Part shown: positions 51,805 to 60,804 of the stretch, piece by piece
Layout of the letters: the number at the start of each line of letters is the position of its first letter
Numbering within the stretch: position 1 is the stretch's first letter
From: Streptomyces luteogriseus
Lineage (GTDB): Bacteria > Actinomycetota > Actinomycetes > Streptomycetales > Streptomycetaceae
NCBI RefSeq assembly: GCF_014205055.1
Contig: NZ_JACHMS010000001.1
Coordinates: 5,704,001-5,768,000 of the forward strand
Length of the DNA: 64,000 nt
Direction of reading: 5' to 3'
Notes under the pieces: generated by a model
Databases searched by the model: none
The model's input: the letters and a program-made list of their open reading frames with translations, nothing else
What the model was told of the DNA's origin: nothing
Translations under genes and position numbers: made by a program

Positions 51805-51999
51805 GTGGCCATTTCACTGTCTGTGGTGCTGCTGTTGGCGATCATCCTTGTGGTGTTGCTGAGAGGGGGCTCCATCAAGGCGGGACCTGCGATCGTGGCG
51901 ATCCTCTTCGGCTTCTTCCTCGCCTCGACCGGCATGGCCCCGTCCATCAACCGGTTCCTCAACTCGATAGCGGACACCATCAACTCCATCAGCTTCTGA
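51805..51999 (+). CDS. Small two-helix membrane protein (64 residues)
   Basis: Starts at GTG 51805. AISLSVVLLLAIILVVLL and AIVAILFGFFLASTGMAP are two hydrophobic helices, ending NRFLNSIADTINSISF, possibly amphipathic. Streptomycetes carry many such short membrane proteins; I do not assign a function. It lies just upstream of the second Ser/Thr kinase gene in the same direction. Confidence 0.7.
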   Translation: MAISLSVVLLLAIILVVLLRGGSIKAGPAIVAILFGFFLASTGMAPSINRFLNSIADTINSISF

Positions 52000-52105
52000 C
52001 CGGGACGGCGGGGTCCCCGCCGCGCCCCGCGCTGCGGGCCCGGTGCGGGGCCGGGTTACGCTCGCCCCGACCACAGGACGGTGCGTGACGGGGGGAACGT
52101 ACGGG

Positions 52106-54493
52106 ATGGCGCTGCGCGATTCCGACCCGGCGGAGGTGGGCGGCTACCGCATCGAGGACCGCCTCGGCTCCGGCGGCATGGGTGTGGTCTACCTGGCCCG
52201 CTCGGCGTCCGGCCGGCGCCTCGCGATCAAGGTCGTGCACAGCCAGTACGCCGACGACGACGAGTTCCGCACCCGTTTCCGCCGCGAGGTGGCCGCCGCC
52301 CGCCAGGTCAGCGGCGCCTTCACGGCGCCCGTCGTGGACGCCGACGCCGACGCCACGCATCCCTGGATGGCCACCCTCTACATACCGGGCGCGGACCTCG
52401 GCACCCATGTCCGCGAGCAGGGCCCGCTCCCGCTGCCCCGCCTGCGCGGCCTCGCCGCCGGCCTCGCCGAGGCGCTGCGCGACATCCACCGCGCCGGGGT
52501 CGTCCACCGCGACCTCAAGCCGGCCAACGTGATGCTCGCCGAGGACGGCCCCCGCGTCATCGACTTCGGCATCTCCCGTGCCGCCGAGTTCGCCGCCTCC
52601 GACGTCCTCACCCAGACCGGCCGCGTCATGGGCACCCCGCCCTTCATGTCCCCCGAGCAGTTCGCCTCTCCCCAGGACGTCGGCCCGGCCGCCGACATGT
52701 TCTCCCTCGGCTCGGTCCTCACCTACGCCGCCACCTGCCGCGGACCCTTCGACAGTCCCAGTCCGTACGAGACGGCCCTGCGGGTCGTCGAGGGCGAGCC
52801 CGACCTCACCGGCGTCCCGGACGAACTGCTGCCCTTCGTCCGTCTCTGCCTGGAGAAGCACCAGAAGTCCCGCCCCGCCGCGGACGAACTGTTCACCCTC
52901 CTCCGCGACGGCGGCACCCCCGGCCCGCGCCCCGTGCACGGCGCCGCGACGCGCCCCGTACGCCCGTGGCCCGGCGCACGGCCGACCGAGCCGGCCGTCA
53001 CCGCGTGGCCCGACGCGGCCCGCACCGAGCGCGGCGAAACGTCCCGCCAACTGCCCGAGGAGGCGGACGCCGGGCGGGACGAGGAGCGGCGCCCCCGTTC
53101 CGACAGGACCCCGACGGAACACTCCGGGCCGCCCCACGCCCCGGCCGGGACGCCGTCCGAGGACGAGCACCCCCGAAGCCGCCGCAGACCCGCGCTGCTG
53201 CTGGCCTCCGCCGCCGCGGCCGTGGCACTCACCGCGATCGTCACCACCACCGTGACCCTGATCCGGGACAACGACCGCCCGGATCCGGCGGGCGACCGCC
53301 CGGCCTCGTCCACCGCCGAGGCGGCCGGCCTCCCCGACGGCTGGAAGCCGTGGGTCGCCACGGCGAAGGCCCCCGGCGGCAGCGACGGCGGCCTGGGCGG
53401 CGCCGACACCTCCTTCAAGAACTGCTCCGTCGTCGACGCCTCCCTCGTGTGCGCAGGCTCCGACCTCATGGCGACCCGCTTCGGTCTCGCCGACGGCCGC
53501 AACACCTGGAGCCGGCCCGTCGACTCCACCCCCGACGGCGCCTCCGGCGACGAGGGCGCGCTCATCGGCACCGGCGACGGACGCGTCTACGGCTACGGGG
53601 CCGAGGACGCCGAAGGCACGAGCGGCGTGGGTTCCAGTTACGCGGTCTACGCCCTGGCCGCCGGAACCGGCAAGGAACTCTGGCGGACCCCGACCGGCAG
53701 TGGCGAGACGGCGGTGGTCCCCGACGGGCCCCAGGGCGCCGCGACGGCGGTGTCCGAGGGCGTCGTCACCTTCTACGGATCACAGGGCGACCAGTACGCC
53801 CTGCTCGACGCGGAGACCGGCGAGGTGCGCTGGCGGCAGCCGAAGCCTGGCGACCGGGGTGACTGCGCGCTGGACGCGGCGGCCGACCGTGCCTACCTGA
53901 TCTGCACGGCCGAGGTGAACGACGGGAAGACCGCCGAGACCACCGTCTCCGAGATCGACCAGGGCACCGGGAAGACCCGCTGGACCGTCGAGGCCCAGGG
54001 CTCTTTGCAGATGCTCGGCCGGCAAGGCGGACTCCTGGTGTTCACGGACGGCGTGTCCATGACCCGCGGCCTCACCCTGATCGACGCCGCCTCGCGGAAG
54101 CTCACCGTGCGACGGCTGGCGGAGGCCCGGCCCGAGGCCTCGAGGGCGTACCTGGTCCGCGGCACCGTCTACTTCACGCGCACCGGCGGCGGCGTCCGCG
54201 CGGTCTCGCCGCTCACCGGGCGGACCCTGTGGGAGTCCAACACCACCGTGGAGCGGCAGGGGCCACCGACCGCCTCCGCCACCCAGGTGTACTTCGCGTC
54301 GCCCAGCGGCCGCCTCGCCGCCCTGAACGCGCGCAGCGGCAAGGTCGAGGCCACCCGGGACGGCCGCGACGACGGCGGCCGGGTGGACAGCATGCTCGTC
54401 ACCTCCGGGGCACAGCTCCTCCTCGTCGGCGACGCCCTGTACGTCCCCTATGGCGTGCGCTCCGTCTACACCGTCGACGTGCGCGACCTCTGA
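52106..54493 (+). CDS. Ser/Thr protein kinase with beta-propeller (PQQ-like) sensor domain
   Basis: A 795-residue Hanks-type kinase. P-loop GSGGMGVV (21-28), Lys42, HRDLKPAN (134-141), DFG (153-155) and SPE (FMSPEQF) are intact. A Pro/Arg/Glu-rich linker precedes a membrane helix at about 358-385. The extracellular ~390 residues contain repeated blades such as YALLDAETGEVRWRQP and RAVSPLTGRTLWESN, typical of PQQ-like propellers. ATG 52106 is chosen; an in-frame GTG at 52085 is possible. Confidence 0.9.
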   Translation: MALRDSDPAEVGGYRIEDRLGSGGMGVVYLARSASGRRLAIKVVHSQYADDDEFRTRFRREVAAARQVSGAFTAPVVDADADATHPWMATLYIPGADLGTHVREQGPLPLPRLRGLAAGLAEALRDIHRAGVVHRDLKPANVMLAEDGPRVIDFGISRAAEFAASDVLTQTGRVMGTPPFMSPEQFASPQDVGPAADMFSLGSVLTYAATCRGPFDSPSPYETALRVVEGEPDLTGVPDELLPFVRLCLEKHQKSRPAADELFTLLRDGGTPGPRPVHGAATRPVRPWPGARPTEPAVTAWPDAARTERGETSRQLPEEADAGRDEERRPRSDRTPTEHSGPPHAPAGTPSEDEHPRSRRRPALLLASAAAAVALTAIVTTTVTLIRDNDRPDPAGDRPASSTAEAAGLPDGWKPWVATAKAPGGSDGGLGGADTSFKNCSVVDASLVCAGSDLMATRFGLADGRNTWSRPVDSTPDGASGDEGALIGTGDGRVYGYGAEDAEGTSGVGSSYAVYALAAGTGKELWRTPTGSGETAVVPDGPQGAATAVSEGVVTFYGSQGDQYALLDAETGEVRWRQPKPGDRGDCALDAAADRAYLICTAEVNDGKTAETTVSEIDQGTGKTRWTVEAQGSLQMLGRQGGLLVFTDGVSMTRGLTLIDAASRKLTVRRLAEARPEASRAYLVRGTVYFTRTGGGVRAVSPLTGRTLWESNTTVERQGPPTASATQVYFASPSGRLAALNARSGKVEATRDGRDDGGRVDSMLVTSGAQLLLVGDALYVPYGVRSVYTVDVRDL

Positions 54494-54893
54494 GAGCGGC
54501 GGACCGCCGCCGTGCCAGAACCGCTCGTGGTCCTCTCGCCACTCGGCCGCGGCGGCACGCCCCTCGCCCTCGTCCACCGCGTGCGCGGGATCGACCCGGG
54601 TGGGCGGGACCACGCGCGCCGGTCACGAACGTGCAGTGCTTGACGAGGTCGGAGCCGACCGCACCAGCCGCAGCGGGGTTTCCCTCCTCCGCCCGCAGCA
54701 CACCGCCGGGTGAACCGGACGCGCATGAGCCACGGCACAGGGGCACGCGGGGGACTGGACACAGCCCCGGGAAACGATCTGGCAGAACGGTGACCTGCGT
54801 GTTCTCGGGAGGATCGCCGACGTTCCCCGTTGGTCCCCGCTGCTTGCTCTCCCATCGGGCACGCAAGGGGCACGGGTGGCTGCCTGTGTGCGG
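54494..54893. other. Non-coding/degraded region containing an integrase 3' scar
   Basis: No credible gene. Bases 54740-54775 are homologous to the 3' end of the integrase at 57038-57082 (32 of 36 positions with one 9-base gap), which marks this as the remains of an older, related integrase. Confidence 0.6.
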
Positions 54894-55199
54894 CTACGAC
54901 GACGGAGCCGGCTCCCTGCGCCGGGTGAATCGACGGCAGGCCACCCAGAGGTTGACCAAGAACAGCACTGATCCGGCGATGGGCCAGCTCAAGGATCCAC
55001 CGTCGCGGTACGTCTCGATGCCGATCACCAGCATCAGTGAACCGACCGCCACCCCCACCACATCGAGGAGGACGTCTGCCAGCCTCGCGATCCTCGACAG
55101 GTTGATCACGGCTAGATCGTGGCAGGTGACCGCGCTCATTGCCAAGGGCCGTTCCCCTGCCAGGACCTGTGCCTTTCCACGCGGTCGGTGGAGGCTCAA
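54894..55199 (-). CDS. Small hypothetical membrane protein
   Basis: Up to 101 residues; an ATG at 55139 gives a shorter, perhaps likelier, form of 81 residues. It contains two hydrophobic helices (ADVLLDVVGVAVGSLMLVIG and SWPIAGSVLFLVNLWVAC) and a basic C-terminus. Codon use is less GC-biased than the flanking core genes. Not recognised; within the island remnant. Confidence 0.42.
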   Translation of the reverse strand: MSLHRPRGKAQVLAGERPLAMSAVTCHDLAVINLSRIARLADVLLDVVGVAVGSLMLVIGIETYRDGGSLSWPIAGSVLFLVNLWVACRRFTRRREPAPSS

Positions 55200-55293
55200 T
55201 GGTCGAGTCAGGCTCCCTCGAACGCGATCAGTAGCCGAAGACCTAGGCGAAAAAGACGTGGTCCCGTTGGCCGTGCGGTGTCATCGTGATCGG

Positions 55294-56229
55294 ATGCTCT
55301 ATCGCGCTGCCACCGCAGACCCCGCAGACCTCAATCGCGCCGCCGCCTACGCGGCCGATGGTCCCGTCCCCGCCTTGACCGCGGAAAGGATCCGAGAGGA
55401 GCTCGCGAGCAACCAGTTCCGCCCCGAGTGGATCTGGTTCGCTGAGGACGAGGATGGGGAGATCCTGGCTCGCGCTCTGTGGTGGGGCCGGGCCGACAGC
55501 GCGCGGCCGATCGCGCTCGATTGCCTCCAGGTACGCTCCAGCGTCGTCGACCCGGTCGCCATTGCCTCCGGGCTGCTAGCCGCCGGCCATGCCGCCTTCG
55601 GGGCTCTTCCTGCTTACAACATCTCGCTGCCCCGCGACTGGCGGAGCAACCCCGTGCTGGTCGATGCGGTGGCCTGGCGCAGGGAGGCGGCGTGCAGGTC
55701 AGGACTGAGCAGCGAGATTGAGCGTCTGCGGTACGAGTGGACACCGGTTGCCAAGGTCCCTGTGCCTGAGGGAAAGCTGATCTTCCGGGAGGGTACGGAC
55801 GAGGAGTTCCTCGACGCGTTCATCCGAGTGTCCGCTGGGAGCCTGGATCAGCACACGCAGAACGAGCTCCGCTCGATGGACGTCGAGCAATTGGCCCGCG
55901 AGGACATCGAGTTCTACCTCGACTGTCCCGGTGAGCGCTCCTGGTGGCGCCTTGCCGAACTCCCGGACGGCACTCTGGCGGGCCTGGCCATCCCCTCCGC
56001 GACCCCCTACCACCGAAACGTCGGCTACCTGGGTGTCGTTCCAGAGCAGCGCGGACAGGGCCTGATCGACGAAATCCTCGCCGAGATCACCAGGTTCCAC
56101 GCGAGCGAGGGCGCCGACCGCATTACCGCTACGACGGACGTCGTCAACGTTCCGATGGCCGCCGCCTTCGACCGCGCGAGCTATGAGATAACGGAGATCC
56201 GCCTCGTCCTGGAAGCCCCACCACAGTGA
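55294..56229 (+). CDS. GNAT-family N-acetyltransferase
   Basis: A 311-residue protein, probably two GNAT-like domains. The C-terminal domain carries the acetyl-CoA loop YLGVVPEQRGQGLIDEILAE, while the N-terminal half lacks a clear loop. Codon use includes rarer codons (for example CTA), consistent with acquisition by transfer. ATG 55294 is chosen; a GTG at 55273 is possible. It overlaps the integrase remnant at its 3' end (GTGA). Substrate unknown. Confidence 0.75.
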   Translation: MLYRAATADPADLNRAAAYAADGPVPALTAERIREELASNQFRPEWIWFAEDEDGEILARALWWGRADSARPIALDCLQVRSSVVDPVAIASGLLAAGHAAFGALPAYNISLPRDWRSNPVLVDAVAWRREAACRSGLSSEIERLRYEWTPVAKVPVPEGKLIFREGTDEEFLDAFIRVSAGSLDQHTQNELRSMDVEQLAREDIEFYLDCPGERSWWRLAELPDGTLAGLAIPSATPYHRNVGYLGVVPEQRGQGLIDEILAEITRFHASEGADRITATTDVVNVPMAAAFDRASYEITEIRLVLEAPPQ

Positions 56230-57065
56230 GCCGACCGCCCCGGCCACAGAGGGTTTCTCCCTACGTCATGCCCGCTGCCGCTGGCACCGGCCCGACCACG
56301 GTCGCCAAGGCCTACGCCCTGCTGCGCGCGATCATGGGCACGGCCGTCGCCGACCAGATGATCAGGCGCAACCCGTGCACGATCAAGGGCGCCAGCACCG
56401 TACACACCCCCGAACGGCCGACCGCCACCGTGCAAGAGGTCTACGACCTGGCCGACGCCATGCAGCCCCGCTACCGGACACTCGTGCTGATGGCCGGATT
56501 CCTCGGCCTGCGCTGGGGGAGCTGATCGGCCTGCACCGCCGGGACATCGACCTCGACCACGGGGCCGTACGTGTCCGCCGGGCCGTCGCCGAGCTGTTCA
56601 ACGGACATCGCGAGATCAAGGCACCCAAGAGCGCTGCGGGCAAGCGCACCGTGTCGATTCCGGCCGCGATCATCCCGGACATCCGTGACCACCTGGAGCG
56701 GTACGCCGAGTATGGCGCCGACGGCCGGGTGTTCCTCGGTTCCAAGGGGGGCGACCCCTCGCCGGAACCACTTCAACCGGCTGTGGCGCAAGGCGTGCAG
56801 CGATGCCGGGATCAAGGGCCTGCACTTCCATGATCTTCGGCACACGGGCAACACCCTCGCAGCGTCGACCGGGGCCGGCACGCGAGAGCTGATGTCTCGC
56901 ATGGGCCACAGCACGGCCCGTGCCGCGCTGATCTACCAGCACGCAAGCGCCGAGCGTGACCGGCTGATCGCCGACGCCCTGAGCGCCCTCGTCGACAAGG
57001 GCCGGAAGAGCAAGAAGAAGCAAGATCCAAAGCGGAAGGGGCGCGCGGGGGACACGCCGGACTGA
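56226..57065 (+). pseudogene. Tyrosine recombinase (integrase) remnant with two frameshifts
   Basis: The C-terminal part of an integrase. The N-terminal DNA-binding domain is missing. The catalytic residues are all encoded but in broken frames: Arg in GLRWG, HDLRHTGN (HxxR), and GHST...LIYQH (His and Tyr). The frame is lost at 56515-56519, where a G run is one short for the expected LRWGEL, and regained at 56746-56751, where a G run is one too long before the RRNHFNRLWRKA segment. It sits 66 bases from the 3' end of tRNA-Gly, the usual integration target. Confidence 0.85.
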
Positions 57066-57131
57066 ACGCAGCCCCGAGAAACACTCAGGGCCAGGCGGAG
57101 GAATGATCCTCTGACCTGGCCCTGAGCCATA

Positions 57132-57205
57132 TGGAGCGGGCGACGGGAATCGAACCCGCGTAGCTAGTTTGGAAGACTAGGGCTCTACCATTGAGCTACG
57201 CCCGC
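57132..57205 (-). tRNA. tRNA-Gly (anticodon TCC)
   Basis: Full cloverleaf on the minus strand: acceptor GCGGGCG/CGCCCGC, anticodon loop CTTCCAA (TCC), T-loop GGTTCGATTCC and an encoded CCA. The adjacent integrase remnant implies that its 3' end served as an attachment site. Confidence 0.95.
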
Positions 57206-57369
57206 ACAGCACGCGCCGCAGGTCGGGCGACCGCGGCACTGAAGGCATCGTAGCGGGTCGGCCCCCTCCGTCGCACACCGCATTCCCGCCGGACCGGACG
57301 CGGCAGGGAGCCTGTGGAAATGCGACGGCCGCACCGGCTGTCGGCATGTACCCTACGTCTCGCACCAGA

Positions 57370-57446
57370 CGGGGTGTGGCGCAGCTTGGTAGCGCGTCCG
57401 CTTTGGGAGCGGAAGGCCGTGGGTTCAAATCCCGCCACCCCGACCA
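57370..57446 (+). tRNA. tRNA-Pro (anticodon TGG)
   Basis: Acceptor CGGGGTG/CACCCCG, anticodon stem TCCGC/GCGGA with loop TTTGGGA (TGG), T-loop GGTTCAAATCC, discriminator A and encoded CCA. Confidence 0.95.
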
Positions 57447-57451
57447 GCCAC

Positions 57452-57501
57452 CCGATCATCTCGCGTGATCGCCCATCCGATCATTCGCGTGATCGCCTTT
57501 T
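57452..57501 (+). repeat. Tandem dyad repeats downstream of tRNA-Pro (probable terminator)
   Basis: Two near-identical units (CCGATCATCTCGCGTGATCGCC at 57452-57473, and 57477-57497 with one base fewer) each contain GATCA...TGATC. The second is followed by TTTT (57498-57501), as expected of a tRNA terminator. Confidence 0.55.
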
Positions 57502-57639
57502 GGGCGGTGTCGGCGCTGCCGTTACTATGCAAGCTGCACGCCCGTGTGTCTCAGCGTCTGAAGTCTCCGGGCGGCGAAATCCGCCGGGCCGTTCTGGCCC
57601 CGGCAGAAACCAAGAAGTCAGCCACAAGGAGACCGAACC

Positions 57640-59025
57640 GTGAAGAGCGCCGTGGAGACCCTGAACCCGACCCGGGTTCGGCTGACTGTCGAGGTGCCCT
57701 TCGAGGAGCTCAAGGACAGCCTCGACGCGGCGTACAAGAAGATCAACCAGCAGGTCACGGTGAAGGGCTTCCGCAAGGGCAAGATCCCTGCCCGTGTCAT
57801 CGACCAGCGCTTCGGCCGCGGTGCGGTGCTGGAGGAGGCGGTCAACGACGCGCTTCCGAAGTTCTACACCGACGCGGTCAACGAGGCCGAGCTCAGCGTG
57901 CTGGGCCAGCCCGAGGTCGACATCACGGAGCTGAAGGACGGCGAGACGCTGAACTTCACCGCCGAGGTCGACATCCGCCCCTCCATCGAGATCCCGGACT
58001 TCTCCGGCATCGAGGTCGAGGTCGACGCGGTCGAGGTCACCGACGAGGACGTCGACAAGGCCGTCGAGGAGCTGCGCGAGCGCTTCGCCTCCACCGCCCC
58101 GGTCGAGCGTGCCGCCGAGGACGGCGACGTCGTGACGATCGACCTGCAGGCCAAGGTCGACGGCGAGGTCCTGGAGGACGGGGTCGCCGACGGCGTCTCC
58201 TACACCATCGGCTCCGGCGAGCTGCTGGAAGGCATCGACGACGCCGTGAAGGGCGTGGAGGCCGGTGGCGAGGCCACCTTCACCTCCGAGCTCAAGGGCG
58301 GCTCCGCCGCCGGCAAGGAGGCCGAGGTCACCGTCAAGGTCACCCAGGTCGCCAAGCGTGAACTGCCCGAGCTGGACGACGAGTTCGCGCAGCTCGCCTC
58401 CGAGTTCGACACCATCGAGGAGCTCCGCGCGGACAGCCGCAAGCGCCTCGAGAACATGAAGCAGTACGACCAGGCCACGCAGGCCCAGGAGCGTGTCCTG
58501 GAGAAGCTGCTCGAGCTGGTCGAGGTCCCGGTCCCCGAGAAGCTGCTCGAGGACGAGGTCAACACCCGCAAGCACAACCTCGAGCACCACCAGCTCGGCC
58601 AGATGGGCCTCGACCTCGCGAAGTACCTGGAGATCCAGGGCAAGAGCGAGGAGGAGTTCGACGCCGAGACCAAGGAAGCCGCGGTCAAGGGCATCAAGAC
58701 CCAGTTCGTGCTCGACGAGCTCGTCAAGCAGGAGAAGCTGAACGTCAACCAGGAGGAGCTCACCGAGCACCTCATGCGTCGTGCGGCCTCCTCCGGCATG
58801 TCCCCCGACCAGTTCGCGCAGGCGGTCGTCGAGGGTGGCCAGGTTCCGCTCCTGGTCGGCGAGGTCGCCCGCGGCAAGGCCCTGGCCGTCGTGGTCGAGA
58901 AGGCCACGGTCAAGGACACCAACGGCGAGATCATCGACCTCGACGACGAAGAGGACGAGGACACCACCGAGGCCTCCGCCGAGGAGACCCCGGCCGAGTC
59001 CGCCGAGGAGAAGACCGAGGGCTGA
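57640..59025 (+). CDS. tig: Trigger factor (ribosome-associated chaperone, peptidyl-prolyl isomerase)
   Basis: A 461-residue chaperone that binds at the ribosome exit tunnel. The ribosome-binding signature lies at VKGFRKGKIPARVIDQRFG, the FKBP-type domain follows at about 150-245 (EDGDVVTIDLQAKVDG), and a helical C-terminal domain ends in a highly acidic tail (DDEEDEDTTEASAEE). The GTG at 57640 follows AAGGAGA. Upstream of the clp genes, as in other streptomycetes. Confidence 0.96.
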   Translation: MKSAVETLNPTRVRLTVEVPFEELKDSLDAAYKKINQQVTVKGFRKGKIPARVIDQRFGRGAVLEEAVNDALPKFYTDAVNEAELSVLGQPEVDITELKDGETLNFTAEVDIRPSIEIPDFSGIEVEVDAVEVTDEDVDKAVEELRERFASTAPVERAAEDGDVVTIDLQAKVDGEVLEDGVADGVSYTIGSGELLEGIDDAVKGVEAGGEATFTSELKGGSAAGKEAEVTVKVTQVAKRELPELDDEFAQLASEFDTIEELRADSRKRLENMKQYDQATQAQERVLEKLLELVEVPVPEKLLEDEVNTRKHNLEHHQLGQMGLDLAKYLEIQGKSEEEFDAETKEAAVKGIKTQFVLDELVKQEKLNVNQEELTEHLMRRAASSGMSPDQFAQAVVEGGQVPLLVGEVARGKALAVVVEKATVKDTNGEIIDLDDEEDEDTTEASAEETPAESAEEKTEG

Positions 59026-59048
59026 GCCCCGGTAGCGGTGAGTTCGTG

Positions 59049-59080
59049 AGAAGACCCTGGGGCACGCCCCAGGGTCTTCT
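59049..59080 (+). terminator. Terminator of tig
   Basis: AGAAGACCCTGGGG (59049-59062) pairs perfectly with CCCCAGGGTCTTCT (59067-59080), 14 bp with a CACG loop, 23 bases after the tig stop. Confidence 0.9.
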
Positions 59081-59192
59081 CGTCACTGGCGGGGGCAGCC
59101 CACCTCAGGGGCGCGGAAAACTGCGCGGGCAACCACGACGCGCCCGCAGCCGCCGATGATCGGAACCACCCCGCCGAAGCCGCGCAGCGCTA

Positions 59193-59206
59193 CGCCCCCG
59201 GCGAAC
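59193..59206 (-). promoter_or_regulatory. ClgR box upstream of clpP1
   Basis: On the minus strand GTTCGC-CGGGG-GCG matches the Streptomyces ClgR recognition motif GTTCGC-N5-GCG (recalled). It lies about 40 bases upstream of TAGGGT (59245-59250), a likely -10, an activator-type position. Confidence 0.7.
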
Positions 59207-59304
59207 ACTCCCATCTCCGGGATTCCCCGAAGGGACCCGCGCGTTAGGGTCCATGAATACGAGGGCAGTGGAGTCCCCGAACGGCTCCTAGCCCCTAGGG
59301 AAAC

Positions 59305-59964
59305 GTGAGACGGCCCGGCGCCGTCGTAAGACGAGCAGGTGGATACGTGACGAATCTGATGCCCTCAGCCGCCGGCGACCCTTCCATCGGTGGTGGCCTC
59401 GGCGACCAGGTCTACAACCGGCTGCTCAACGAGCGGATCATCTTCCTCGGCCAGCCGGTCGACGACGACATCGCGAACAAGATCACCGCGCAGCTGCTGC
59501 TCCTTGCCTCCGACCCGGAGAAGGACATCTACCTGTACATCAACAGCCCCGGCGGTTCGATCACGGCCGGCATGGCGATCTACGACACCATGCAGTACAT
59601 CAAGAACGACGTGGTGACCATCGCCATGGGCCTCGCGGCCTCGATGGGCCAGTTCCTGCTCAGCGCCGGCACCCCCGGCAAGCGCTTCGCGCTGCCGAAC
59701 GCCGAGATCCTGATCCACCAGCCCTCCGCCGGCCTGGCCGGTTCGGCCTCGGACATCAAGATCCACGCCGAGCGGCTGCTGCACACCAAGAAGCGCATGG
59801 CCGAGCTGACCGCGCAGCACACCGGCCAGACGATCGAGCAGATCACCCGCGACTCGGACCGCGACCGCTGGTTCGACGCCTTCGAGGCCAAGGAGTACGG
59901 CCTCATCGACGACGTGATGACGACGGCCGCCGGTATGCCGGGCGGCGGCGGCACCGGGGCCTGA
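59305..59964 (+). CDS. clpP1: ATP-dependent Clp protease proteolytic subunit 1
   Basis: A 219-residue serine peptidase forming the heptameric ClpP ring, loaded by ClpX or ClpC. Catalytic triad Ser113 (LAASMGQ), His138 (ILIHQPS) and Asp187 (DSDRDRW). The sequence from MRRPGAVVRRAGG matches the annotated Streptomyces ClpP1 start at GTG 59305; GTG 59347 (VTNLMPSAAG) is an alternative. Followed 110 bases later by clpP2 in one operon. ClgR control is suggested by the box upstream. Confidence 0.96.
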   Translation: MRRPGAVVRRAGGYVTNLMPSAAGDPSIGGGLGDQVYNRLLNERIIFLGQPVDDDIANKITAQLLLLASDPEKDIYLYINSPGGSITAGMAIYDTMQYIKNDVVTIAMGLAASMGQFLLSAGTPGKRFALPNAEILIHQPSAGLAGSASDIKIHAERLLHTKKRMAELTAQHTGQTIEQITRDSDRDRWFDAFEAKEYGLIDDVMTTAAGMPGGGGTGA

Positions 59965-60073
59965 GCGGTCCCCACGGGGCCTGTGGCGCCCCGTGAGGCC
60001 CACGGAGCCCTCCCGGGCCCCAGCGACCCCAGACAGCCCCAGCCGACCGCCTCAGCCCTTTTCAGGAGACACC

Positions 60074-60781
60074 GTGAACCAGTTCCCCGGCAGTGGGATC
60101 TACGACCGTATGCACGCCGTGCAGGACATGAGCGCCTCGCAGGGCCGCTACACCGGCCCGCAGGCCGAGTCCCGCTACGTCATTCCGCGCTTCGTCGAGC
60201 GCACTTCCCAGGGCATCCGCGAGTACGACCCGTACGCGAAGCTCTTCGAGGAGCGCGTGATCTTCCTCGGCGTCCAGATCGACGACGCCTCCGCCAACGA
60301 CGTCATGGCGCAGCTGCTGTGCCTGGAGTCGATGGACCCCGACCGTGACATCTCGGTCTACATCAACAGCCCCGGCGGCTCCTTCACGGCGCTCACCGCG
60401 ATCTACGACACGATGCAGTACGTGAAGCCGGACGTTCAGACGGTCTGCATGGGCCAGGCTGCCTCCGCAGCCGCCGTCCTGCTGGCCGCCGGTACGCCGG
60501 GCAAGCGCATGGCCCTGCCGAACGCGCGCGTGCTGATCCACCAGCCGTACAGCGAGACCGGCCGCGGTCAGGTCTCCGACCTGGAGATCGCCGCGAACGA
60601 GATCCTCCGGATGCGCTCGCAGCTGGAGGAGATGCTGGCCAAGCACTCCACCACGCCGGTCGAGAAGATCCGCGAGGACATCGAGCGCGACAAGATCCTC
60701 ACGGCCGAGGACGCGCTGAGCTACGGCCTCATCGACCAGATCATCACCACCCGCAAGATGGACAACTCGAGCCTGCGCTGA
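60074..60781 (+). CDS. clpP2: ATP-dependent Clp protease proteolytic subunit 2
   Basis: A 235-residue second ClpP subunit, cooperating with ClpP1 in a hetero-oligomer in actinobacteria. Catalytic triad Ser131 (QAASAAA), His156 (VLIHQPY) and Asp206 (IERDKIL). GTG 60074 follows CAGGAG with five to six bases between. The leader before it shows no separate promoter. Confidence 0.96.
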   Translation: MNQFPGSGIYDRMHAVQDMSASQGRYTGPQAESRYVIPRFVERTSQGIREYDPYAKLFEERVIFLGVQIDDASANDVMAQLLCLESMDPDRDISVYINSPGGSFTALTAIYDTMQYVKPDVQTVCMGQAASAAAVLLAAGTPGKRMALPNARVLIHQPYSETGRGQVSDLEIAANEILRMRSQLEEMLAKHSTTPVEKIREDIERDKILTAEDALSYGLIDQIITTRKMDNSSLR

Positions 60782-60804
60782 CGCGAGAGGCAGTGACGTC
60801 TGCC

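Noticed and set aside
51443..51862. A 139-codon open frame in the long intergenic region
   Set aside because: No ribosome site, no Streptomyces-like third-position GC bias, many Cys/Trp/Arg in the C-terminal part, and it runs into the small membrane-protein gene in another frame.
54466..54873. Open frames on both strands between the propeller kinase and the small membrane protein
   Set aside because: Low-complexity Arg-rich translations typical of shadow frames; the region also contains the integrase scar.
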